7,370 nucleotides of DNA. Source: Chloroflexota bacterium (GTDB lineage: Bacteria > Chloroflexota > Anaerolineae > Promineifilales > Promineifilaceae). The notes below the pieces were generated by a model that was not told where the DNA came from, did no database searches, and was given only the letters and a program-made list of their open reading frames with translations. Positions 1-5,257 of the stretch are shown in pieces. Position numbers and translations under genes: made by a program. Position 1 is the first letter of the stretch; each line of letters opens with the position of its first letter. The stretch lies in the NCBI GenBank assembly GCA_030599405.1, contig JAUVOB010000063.1, positions 1 through 7,370 of the forward strand, in the 5' to 3' direction.

Positions 1-758
1 ATAACGTGCAGGCGCGGATCGCCATCGACTCCTGGGTTGGCTTCTGAACCAAAGAGATCAACGTTGATTTCATAAATGCTATCGAATACCTCAGAAACCT
101 CCGCCAGCCTGGATGGGGTCGGATTGGTAGAGCCCGGACCTGTGTCGAACCAGAAATAGGCATGATCGCTTACAGCGTGCAGCTCAACCTGTATTGGGAT
201 GTGGGTATTGAGATCGCTGTTTAGAACATTGATGTTCTGGATTGTACCAACCGCAAGGATCTGGTCGCCAACCGGAGGTTGGGCGATGGTTCCCTCCCAG
301 CCACCGTATGCTCGAGATAGCTCAATATCATCCCGTATAGGCGGATTGGCCGCCAATAGCTTTTCAGATGCAGCTCTCTGTTCAGCGGATGCAGATTGGC
401 TGGAAAACGGACTGGGTAGTTGTCCAGGAGTTGGCCATACCGGCGTAGAACTTAGCTGATTAAATTCTGCGGGTGGTGGCGTTTTCGTGGGGAGGAGAGC
501 CGGCGTTGTCGGTTCTTCGTCCGATACCGGCGGATTAGCGGTCGTCGTAATGGTCGGAGTTTGATCCTGACTGTTTCGTACAGCCGGCGTAAGTGACAGG
601 TCAGGAGTGTGCGACGCCGGAACCTTCGCCGTCTGGTCTGTACAAGCTATCAAGAACACCGATAATAGAAGGGTTAGGAAAGGTAACTTCCCGTGATTGG
701 TTGTCTTTACCGGTAGAGCCGCGAGATGATCCTTGAGTTCCTCGAAGAAATATTGCAT
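1..758 (-). CDS. Putative secreted lipoprotein, N-terminal part of a metallopeptidase-like protein (truncated by the window's left edge)
   Basis: Reading the minus strand from an ATG at 758-756 gives 252 residues with no stop before the window edge, so the 3' end is missing. Residues 1-39 form a lipoprotein signal peptide: hydrophobic LPFLTLLLSVFLIAC with lipobox L-I-A-C and the lipidated Cys at residue 39. Residues 40 to about 105 are a Pro/Thr/Ser-rich spacer, as expected between a membrane anchor and an exported domain. The following domain includes YFWFD (201-205) and FGSEANPGVDGDPRLHV (236-252). From memory, this pattern resembles exported Chloroflexota proteins that carry an HExxH zinc-peptidase motif further on. 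That motif would lie outside the window, so peptidase activity is not shown. The n-region before the hydrophobic core is long (about 24 residues) and contains acidic residues, and no good ribosome binding site precedes the ATG, so the start is uncertain. The gene is divergent from the methyltransferase. The reading frame is solid; the family is moderately supported. Confidence 0.72.
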   Translation of the reverse strand, partial: MQYFFEELKDHLAALPVKTTNHGKLPFLTLLLSVFLIACTDQTAKVPASHTPDLSLTPAVRNSQDQTPTITTTANPPVSDEEPTTPALLPTKTPPPAEFNQLSSTPVWPTPGQLPSPFSSQSASAEQRAASEKLLAANPPIRDDIELSRAYGGWEGTIAQPPVGDQILAVGTIQNINVLNSDLNTHIPIQVELHAVSDHAYFWFDTGPGSTNPTPSRLAEVSEVFDSIYEINVDLFGSEANPGVDGDPRLHV

Positions 759-998
759 AGATGCTTTTGCCTGGATTTGAAGTCGGCAGCTCGTTTTTAC
801 TGATCCGCTCGAAAGTAATATTATCGCTCCTCCTGTAAATGGCCACCTATATTTATCATTTACAAATAGATGATGTTGGTTGATCGTAGGCCGAGAAGTC
901 AGCTACCCTGTCTCTATATCCAGATGACATCAATTCTGGGTAACAAGAAGGTTTAAAACCTGTTCCATGACTAATGGAGTAGAATTAGAGCTGGAAAT
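759..998. other. Divergent intergenic region (240 bases)
   Basis: This region separates the minus-strand lipoprotein gene from the plus-strand methyltransferase and should hold both promoters. Visible elements are a TAGAAT -10-like hexamer on the plus strand at 980-985, a dyad AGGTTT-A-AAACCT at 949-961, and a minus-strand AGGAGG at 834-829. No convincing -35 box is found at the right distance from TAGAAT. The open frame from an ATG at 846 on the minus strand has no recognisable composition and overlaps the lipoprotein gene in another frame, so I do not call it. Confidence 0.5.
949..961. repeat. Short inverted repeat AGGTTT-A-AAACCT upstream of the methyltransferase
   Basis: Two perfect 6-base arms flank a single central base, 38 bases before the methyltransferase start codon and just upstream of a TAGAAT hexamer (980-985). 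The placement would suit a regulator binding site, but an AT-rich dyad of this size can arise by chance and no second copy was noticed in the window. Confidence 0.25.
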
Positions 999-1727
999 AT
1001 GCTGACATTGGATAAGCAGAATGCTCTTCGAGAGCGCTATAGAGAGGCGAATCCAGGCTGGCGGCCGGCAACTGAGGTCTATTCTGAACTGGTTCAAAGA
1101 GCCATTAATCCTGCAAGCCGGTTGCTTGATCTTGGCTGTGGCCGGGGTGGTCTGGTTGAGCAGCTTCAACATCCACGATCTCTATCCGTGGGTCTAGACC
1201 TCGATTTCCTCTCCTTGCGCGAACATCGCTTGGCTGCGGATCAAGATCCCCTACCGCGAGTCGCGGCATTAACCGAAAGATTACCCTTTAGGGGAAGAAG
1301 TTTCGATGTTGTTTTAGCAAGCTGGGTATTGGAGCATCTCTCTGCTCCTGGGTGTTGTTTTCATCAGATAAGGCACGTGCTAAAGCCGGCGGGCGTCTTC
1401 CTTTTTATCACGCCTAATCGTCGCCATCCGCTGGTCAACCTGAGCAGATTGTTTGGACGCCTGACGGCCATCCAGGGATCCTTGGTGGGAATGTTCTACG
1501 GCCGGCAACGGACAGATACTTTTCCCGCTTATTATCGCGCAAACACGCCGGAAGGACTGGAGAGAATGGCCAAGACAGTGGGTATGCGCCTGACACATCT
1601 TGAGACGGTCGTCGATCCAACATACCTTTCTCTTCGACCAGGTATGTTTCGATTTGCCGTTGGCTTCGAATCAAGGATGGACAGCAGCCGGTATATTCAC
1701 CTTGTCGGCCAGATGCAGCGATGTTGA
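999..1727 (+). CDS. Class I SAM-dependent methyltransferase (Methyltransf_11/UbiE-like)
   Basis: The 242-residue product has the Rossmann-fold signatures of class I methyltransferases. Motif I LLDLGCGRGG (42-51) binds S-adenosylmethionine. An acidic strand end GLDLD (65-69) is where the ribose hydroxyls would be held. The LPFRGRSFDVVLASWVLEHL stretch (95-114) and LKPAGVFLFITPN (128-140) are the usual post-I and motif III regions. The segment DTFPAYYRANTPEGLERM (173-190) and the C-terminal IHLVGQMQRC look like a natural family ending, so the stop at 1725-1727 is taken as genuine rather than a frameshift. The substrate cannot be told from sequence; relatives act on quinones, lipids, sugars and small molecules. 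A soluble cytoplasmic protein is expected. The ATG at 999 is preceded by only a weak purine stretch (CTGGAA). It stands alone: divergent from the upstream gene and 314 bases from the next. Confidence 0.88.
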   Translation: MLTLDKQNALRERYREANPGWRPATEVYSELVQRAINPASRLLDLGCGRGGLVEQLQHPRSLSVGLDLDFLSLREHRLAADQDPLPRVAALTERLPFRGRSFDVVLASWVLEHLSAPGCCFHQIRHVLKPAGVFLFITPNRRHPLVNLSRLFGRLTAIQGSLVGMFYGRQRTDTFPAYYRANTPEGLERMAKTVGMRLTHLETVVDPTYLSLRPGMFRFAVGFESRMDSSRYIHLVGQMQRC

Positions 1728-1800
1728 ATCCTTGAAGAGGGCCATTAGGTTTCCCGCTTCACTCAAGAATCTGTCGACGATCGGAGGAACGCGGTCCGTT

Positions 1801-1813
1801 TTGATTCAATCAA
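1801..1813. repeat. Short inverted repeat TTGATT-C-AATCAA
   Basis: Perfect 6-base arms around one central base, in the gap between the methyltransferase and the inositol monophosphatase gene. It lies about 230 bases before the next start codon, too far for a simple operator. It is recorded as visible structure only. Confidence 0.2.
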
Positions 1814-1969
1814 GCCCGACCGGCAGAACCCATCTTCCGGGCGACTTCCTGATAGCAGCGCTTGGGCAACCAAGTCTATCTGCTACAAGAGGAAGCCAAC
1901 ATCTGCGACTCTCCTCGTTGGTGAACTAAGGCGCACGATCGTCGGCCGCCGGATTGAGAGATTATATAG

Positions 1970-1985
1970 GCGCCCGCAGCGGCGC
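1970..1985 (+). terminator. GC-rich hairpin, possible weak terminator
   Basis: GCGCC (1970-1974) pairs with GGCGC (1981-1985) across the 6-base loop CGCAGC. It lies between the methyltransferase and the next gene, but no T-run follows directly; the T-rich stretch begins about 15 bases later. A terminator role is therefore weak. Confidence 0.22.
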
Positions 1986-2029
1986 TGACTGGCAAGATTT
2001 CATTTATTACCTTTTAGACAGTCCGTGGG

Positions 2030-2035
2030 TAGAAT
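2030..2035 (+). promoter_or_regulatory. TAGAAT -10-like box placed for a leaderless transcript
   Basis: TAGAAT matches the sigma70 -10 consensus at 5 of 6 positions and ends 6 bases before the A of the ATG at 2042. A normal 6-7 base gap to the transcription start would put the first transcribed base at or next to the start codon. No Shine-Dalgarno sequence is present. The -35 region at 17-base spacing (TTACCT, 2007-2012) is poor. Confidence 0.4.
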
Positions 2036-2041
2036 AGCGCA

Positions 2042-2866
2042 ATGGATCTTAAGACTATTGAAAATATTGCCGTAGACACGGCTCGCGAAGCTGGGGCTAT
2101 CATTAGGCGGGGTTTGACCAAGCAGAAGTCGCTTTCGATGAAGAGCAGTGAGATCGATCTGTTAACCGAATATGATAAAGAGACTGATACCTTTATCACC
2201 GGCAGATTGCTTTCTGCCTTTCCTAGCCACAGTATCAAGAGCGAAGAGAGTACGACTGAGAAGCGAGAGCCCGGTAATCAAGATGACGACTATGTATGGC
2301 ATGTCGATCCCATAGATGGCACCATCAACTTCGTTCATGGCTACCCGATTTTCGCCGTATCGTTGGCCCTGTACAAAGAGAACGAGCCATTGGTGGGTGT
2401 AGTTTACGATCCAATGCGGGATGAATGCTTCAGCGCGATATCTGGTCGAGGCGCCTGGCTTAGATCGGGAGAAACCTGCCAGTCAATTCATGTGAGTACT
2501 GCGAACAGGCTTGTCGAAAGTCTGTTGGCAACTGGATTCCCATATGATCGGCATCAGAATCGAGATAACAATATTTCCCAAACCGCCGCCTATTTGAAGA
2601 AGGTTCGAGGATTGCGCCGATCAGGGGCAGCCGCTATAGATCTGGCCTATGTGGCCGCGGGACGACTCGATGGATACTGGGAATTTAGGCTCAGAAGTTG
2701 GGATGTGGCTGCTGGCGTTTTACTCGTCGGTGAGGCAGGTGGTGCGGTGACGCAAACAGACGGACAAGGGTTCCAATTGATGTCCCAGGTCTCCTTATTA
2801 GCGAGCAATGGACACATACACGATCCCATGCTGGCAGTGCTCAAAGAAGTGAATAAAGGCCCTTAG
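2042..2866 (+). CDS. Inositol monophosphatase family protein
   Basis: The 274-residue product is of the usual length for the inositol monophosphatase family, Mg2+-dependent and Li+-sensitive phosphomonoesterases that release phosphate from inositol phosphates or related sugar phosphates and nucleotides. All signature elements are visible: the metal-binding Glu region IKSEES (65-70), DPIDGT (89-94) followed by INFVHGYPIFAVSLAL, the GFPYD segment (165-169), SGAAAIDLAYVAAGRLDGYWE (194-214), and the C-terminal signature SWDVAAGVLLVGEAGG (219-234), where Asp221 would be the third metal ligand. Catalytic residues are intact, so an active cytoplasmic enzyme is expected. Exact substrate (inositol-1-phosphate, fructose-1,6-bisphosphate, histidinol phosphate or adenosine bisphosphate) cannot be assigned, so no gene symbol is given. 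There is no ribosome binding site; a TAGAAT box 6 bases before the ATG suggests a leaderless message. It is first in a cluster with the next two genes (25 bases to the next start). Confidence 0.93.
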   Translation: MDLKTIENIAVDTAREAGAIIRRGLTKQKSLSMKSSEIDLLTEYDKETDTFITGRLLSAFPSHSIKSEESTTEKREPGNQDDDYVWHVDPIDGTINFVHGYPIFAVSLALYKENEPLVGVVYDPMRDECFSAISGRGAWLRSGETCQSIHVSTANRLVESLLATGFPYDRHQNRDNNISQTAAYLKKVRGLRRSGAAAIDLAYVAAGRLDGYWEFRLRSWDVAAGVLLVGEAGGAVTQTDGQGFQLMSQVSLLASNGHIHDPMLAVLKEVNKGP

Positions 2867-2891
2867 TTCACCAGCCGGATCGATCCCACAA

Positions 2892-3599
2892 ATGGAAGAT
2901 TTAACAGTTGCGAAAAGAATCATAAAACGGGCGGTGGGGTATCTATACGCTAGCCTGTATTACACCTCCGATCGACTAGTAATAGGCGTCTCGATCCTAG
3001 GATGGAGCACAGTCATATTATTCTTTTTGGGACTATATCTCTGGCTCCGATCCGGATCGATCACCTGGTTCCTGGTATTATTCTTCATTCTGGTTGCAGT
3101 GCGTGTTGCCCATTGGATTGCTCAGCATGATGGATTCATCGTTTTCACTGCCCAGGCTGATGATCGGGCGCCTAGCGATGCCAGACAAGTTAAGAACTAC
3201 CAGCAAGTTGACCTCAAGGCGAGTGGTGTATTTAGCATTACCGGGTGGGAAGAGTACATGTTTCGACGACCGACCAAGTTGTGGAGGGTACCTAAGGGCG
3301 ACCATGCGCTCATGGTTCAACGACCAAGCGGCAGGTACCTTTACCAGTTTATTGAGGTTGGTTACATTAAGAGGATGCGACCAGGATGCCTTGTCTACGG
3401 ATCTCGAGTAGATTCTGCACTTAAGATCGATTTCCGGACTACGTGGGGACCCGTCGCGGGTGAAACGGAATTCAAATGGTTCGCACCAAGCGAAGGAGCA
3501 AAACCGAAAAGGCTGAAACGTACTTTTTATCTCGGATTCGAAAATAGAGCCGATCGAGATGCTATTTGGCAAAGTATACTCAGGGATTACACGGAATAG
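2892..3599 (+). CDS. Uncharacterised membrane protein with two N-terminal helices and a soluble C-terminal domain
   Basis: I do not recognise this family. The 235-residue product starts with an amphipathic basic segment (1-28). Two transmembrane helices follow, about 29-52 and 57-77, joined by a very short turn, so the N-terminus and the large C-terminal domain lie on the same side, probably the cytoplasm. Residues 80-235 are soluble: alternating hydrophobic/polar stretches suggest several beta strands (for example HALMVQRPSGRYLYQFIEVG, 138-157), ending in a helix-like FENRADRDAIWQSILRDY (216-233). A run of strands closed by one C-terminal helix with a central Trp is reminiscent of PH-like domains, but this is an impression, not an identification. 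The start ATG at 2892 lies 25 bases after the preceding stop and lacks a clear ribosome binding site. The stop is 14 bases before the chosen HAD start, so co-transcription with both phosphatase-type genes is likely. Membrane topology is well supported; function unknown. Confidence 0.78.
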   Translation: MEDLTVAKRIIKRAVGYLYASLYYTSDRLVIGVSILGWSTVILFFLGLYLWLRSGSITWFLVLFFILVAVRVAHWIAQHDGFIVFTAQADDRAPSDARQVKNYQQVDLKASGVFSITGWEEYMFRRPTKLWRVPKGDHALMVQRPSGRYLYQFIEVGYIKRMRPGCLVYGSRVDSALKIDFRTTWGPVAGETEFKWFAPSEGAKPKRLKRTFYLGFENRADRDAIWQSILRDYTE

Positions 3600-3613
3600 G
3601 TCAGACGAGAGAA

Positions 3614-4258
3614 ATGATAATAAAGGCGATAATCTTTGATTTTGGAGAAGTTCTAACCGCGCCGGTAGACGCCGAGCTGACAGCCGAGCGACTCGAGCAT
3701 CTAGCCAGGCGGCTGGATCTCCAAGCTGATGAGCTCTGGCTTTACCTATTTGAGAGTGAAGCATCGCGACTATGGATGACCGGAAAACTGGATTGGGATG
3801 GTTTCTGGACAGCCGTTCTTGAACCTCGGGGTATCTCAGATCCTGACGAGAGGCGCGCTTTTGCCCAAGAGGTATTCTTAGACCATAAGGACTTACATCC
3901 GGAGATGGTCGAATTAGTGAAGGAATTGAAGGGTAGATACAAATTGGCCGTGTTGAGCAACGCTAGCAAGACCGAAGAGGAAATGAAAGAGATGTTCCAG
4001 CACGACTTCGGATTGCCGGGAGATCTATTTGATACTATCGTAACGTCAACCTCGGTTGGAGCCATAAAGCCAGACCCAACCATATTTGTTGAGGTTCTAC
4101 GTCGTCTTGATGTACGTCCGGAGGAAGCTATCTTCACCGACGACATGGCCAATTTCACAGCTGCCGCGTCCGAATTGGGCATCCACTCCCACACGTTTAC
4201 GACCCCGTCCGCATTCCTGGATTATCTCAGGGAAAAGGGGTGCTTCTATAGGTGTTGA
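3614..4258 (+). CDS. HAD-superfamily hydrolase, HAD-IA/YihX-like phosphatase type
   Basis: The 214-residue product shows the four haloacid-dehalogenase motifs. Motif I is FDFGEVL (8-14), with Asp9 as the expected nucleophile. Motif II is LAVLSNAS (111-118), with Ser115. Motif III is the Lys of GAIKPDPTIF (149-158), Lys152. Motif IV is the acidic pair in IFTDDMANF (173-181), Asp176/Asp177. A helical cap lies between motifs I and II (about 18-95). The second Asp of motif I is replaced by Gly11, as in the DFGGV/DLGNV subgroup that includes YihX-type sugar phosphatases. The protein may therefore be a phosphatase or a dehalogenase/epoxide-hydrolase-like relative; its substrate is unknown. I chose the ATG at 3614 because it puts the nucleophile motif near the N-terminus, follows a GAGAG purine stretch and leaves a 14-base gap. 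An in-frame ATG at 3566 would add 16 residues and overlap the previous gene. It is likely co-transcribed with the two upstream genes. Confidence 0.88.
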   Translation: MIIKAIIFDFGEVLTAPVDAELTAERLEHLARRLDLQADELWLYLFESEASRLWMTGKLDWDGFWTAVLEPRGISDPDERRAFAQEVFLDHKDLHPEMVELVKELKGRYKLAVLSNASKTEEEMKEMFQHDFGLPGDLFDTIVTSTSVGAIKPDPTIFVEVLRRLDVRPEEAIFTDDMANFTAAASELGIHSHTFTTPSAFLDYLREKGCFYRC

Positions 4259-4264
4259 GCGTGA

Positions 4265-4293
4265 TTGACAATTCGCCCCCTTCTCCCTATACT
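4265..4293 (+). promoter_or_regulatory. Strong sigma70-type promoter for the FHA gene
   Basis: A perfect -35 box TTGACA (4265-4270) and a -10 box TATACT (4288-4293, 5 of 6 matches) are separated by exactly 17 bases. Transcription would start near 4300. This predicts a leader of about 29 bases to the ATG at 4329 and places the GTG at 4308 only about 8 bases in, too close for a ribosome binding site. The promoter sits 6 bases after the HAD stop codon, so the FHA gene can be expressed independently of the upstream cluster. Confidence 0.75.
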
Positions 4294-4311
4294 GCCTCCA
4301 TCTCTCAGTGC

Positions 4312-4316
4312 AAGGA
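4312..4316 (+). promoter_or_regulatory. Ribosome binding site AAGGA that decides the FHA start
   Basis: AAGGA lies 12 bases before the ATG at 4329, slightly long spacing but usable. It falls downstream of the competing GTG at 4308, so it cannot serve that codon and favours the ATG. Confidence 0.45.
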
Positions 4317-4328
4317 TCTACATCGACC

Positions 4329-5042
4329 ATGAACACATCAGTGTTTCGTTTGATTGTCCGCCGTGGAAAGTCGCCCCAGCGCGAATACATACTGTCGGAG
4401 CAGGCCGTGATAATCGGACGGGAAGCCATCAATGATATCATGCTTCAGGAGCTTGAGATATCGCGGCGACACGCTTCAATAACCTTTGTTGGTGGTCGCC
4501 ACACCATAGAGGATCTTAATAGCACCAATGGCACCTTCGTTAACGGCCGCCGGATCAGTACACCGGTGGTGCTTCGCGATGGCGACGTAATAGATTTGGG
4601 AGACACGGTGAGTCTCGTCTATCAAGGACCGGCGCAGATCGCGGAGGCTACCCTTGTCGATTCAGATCCAGGAATTGTTGACCAACCAACAGTGCAGAGG
4701 AAAGAAGAAGCTACCGAAGCTCAGTACGCCCCGCCGTCAGAAGTGCCACAATATTCCCAACAACAGTCGCCCACCCCCGTGCCCACTTATCAGACGAGCC
4801 AGGAGTCGTTTCAGCAACTGGATCCCGAGGATATAAGGCCATTGCCTCCCCCGGCAAGACGTGAACGGCGGAAACTGTATATTGGTTGTGGATGCCTGGT
4901 ACTCTTGCTCATTGTCGGATGTATCGCCTCGTATGCATACATGGATTCCTACCAAAACGGGGATCTTCTCTACTGCCAGTCCCTGCGCCCAATATGGGAG
5001 ACTGTCTTTGGTGTTGGACGAGTAGCAGCTATCTGCCAGTAG
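4329..5042 (+). CDS. FHA-domain membrane protein
   Basis: The 237-residue product begins with a forkhead-associated domain (about 4-98), a module that binds phosphothreonine peptides. The binding-loop residues are intact: GRE (30-32), SRRH (45-48) and NSTNGTFVNG (64-73). Residues 105-180 form a low-complexity linker rich in Pro, Gln, Ser and Thr, ending in a basic patch (RRERRK, 177-182). One transmembrane helix follows (about 183-204). The last 33 residues are outside, with Cys216 and Cys236 that could form a disulfide. The FHA domain is thus predicted to be cytoplasmic, tethered to the membrane, reading Ser/Thr kinase signals. No kinase, phosphatase 2C or secretion gene lies in the window, so the partner is unknown. 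The ATG at 4329 is preferred over an in-frame GTG at 4308 because of the promoter and AAGGA positions. The gene has its own promoter. Confidence 0.9.
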   Translation: MNTSVFRLIVRRGKSPQREYILSEQAVIIGREAINDIMLQELEISRRHASITFVGGRHTIEDLNSTNGTFVNGRRISTPVVLRDGDVIDLGDTVSLVYQGPAQIAEATLVDSDPGIVDQPTVQRKEEATEAQYAPPSEVPQYSQQQSPTPVPTYQTSQESFQQLDPEDIRPLPPPARRERRKLYIGCGCLVLLLIVGCIASYAYMDSYQNGDLLYCQSLRPIWETVFGVGRVAAICQ

Positions 5043-5254
5043 ATAGGCAATCCCGGTACCCACCAGGGATTAACTCCCGGGCAGGCAAACGCATCATTAT
5101 CGATCCCAGCGCCTTACCAAGAGTTCCTCGAGAATACCCGATTTTTCCCTCTAGCACTTTCCTTGCATCAATTCTCACTCCTAAGGATACTTGAAGAAAT
5201 ATTGTGAGATTCTCTGTATTTCATTAATCGTATCATCGACCTGGGAAGTTCAAC
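5043..5254. other. Intergenic region (212 bases) between the FHA and MEMO genes
   Basis: No gene found. Near its left end an imperfect hairpin lies at 5063-5081. Near its right end, only weak promoter-like pairs are visible, for example TTGAAG (5191-5196) with TGTATT (5215-5220) at 18-base spacing, or an isolated TATCAT at 5231-5236. A promoter for the MEMO gene is expected here but cannot be fixed by eye. Confidence 0.5.
5063..5081 (+). terminator. Imperfect hairpin after the FHA gene
   Basis: CCAGGGA (5063-5069) pairs with TCCCGGG (5075-5081) around the loop TTAAC, with one A-G mismatch. It begins 21 bases after the FHA stop codon. No T-run follows, so an intrinsic terminator is only possible. 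Confidence 0.25.
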
Positions 5255-5257
5255 TTG
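5243..5257 (+). promoter_or_regulatory. Ribosome binding site supporting the TTG start of the MEMO gene
   Basis: GGGAAG (5243-5248) stands 6 bases before the TTG at 5255-5257. The next in-frame ATG (codon 22, 5318) would remove the RVRPIDLQPIQYEGQQ segment, which looks like part of the folded N-terminal domain, and has no comparable site. I therefore take TTG as the start. Confidence 0.5.

Larger units (their letters stand above)
1728..2041. other. Gene-free stretch of 314 bases after the methyltransferase
   Basis: No convincing gene was found on either strand. The plus-strand open frame running to 1929 starts inside the methyltransferase and has no recognisable domain. Structure seen: a dyad TTGATT-C-AATCAA at 1801-1813, a GC-rich hairpin at 1970-1985, and at its end the putative promoter of the inositol monophosphatase gene. 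No tRNA-like cloverleaf or riboswitch core was recognised by eye. Confidence 0.55.

Noticed and set aside
601..846. 81-codon minus-strand open frame starting with ATG at 846
   Set aside because: It overlaps the lipoprotein signal-peptide region in a different frame and its translation is low in recognisable structure. The other frame gives a clear lipobox and continues for 252 codons.
1600..1929. Plus-strand open frame overlapping the methyltransferase end, considered as a frameshifted continuation
   Set aside because: The methyltransferase ends with a family-like IHLVGQMQRC tail, so no missing C-terminus needs explaining. The extra frame shows no homologous features.
3566..3613. Upstream ATG at 3566 as the HAD start
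   Set aside because: It would add 16 residues before the nucleophile strand and overlap the preceding gene by 34 bases, whereas the ATG at 3614 fits the family and operon spacing.
3078..3764. Long (228-codon) minus-strand open frame
   Set aside because: It lies antisense to the membrane protein and HAD genes, which have clear protein features. Its translation has no recognisable motif and biased, shadow-like composition.
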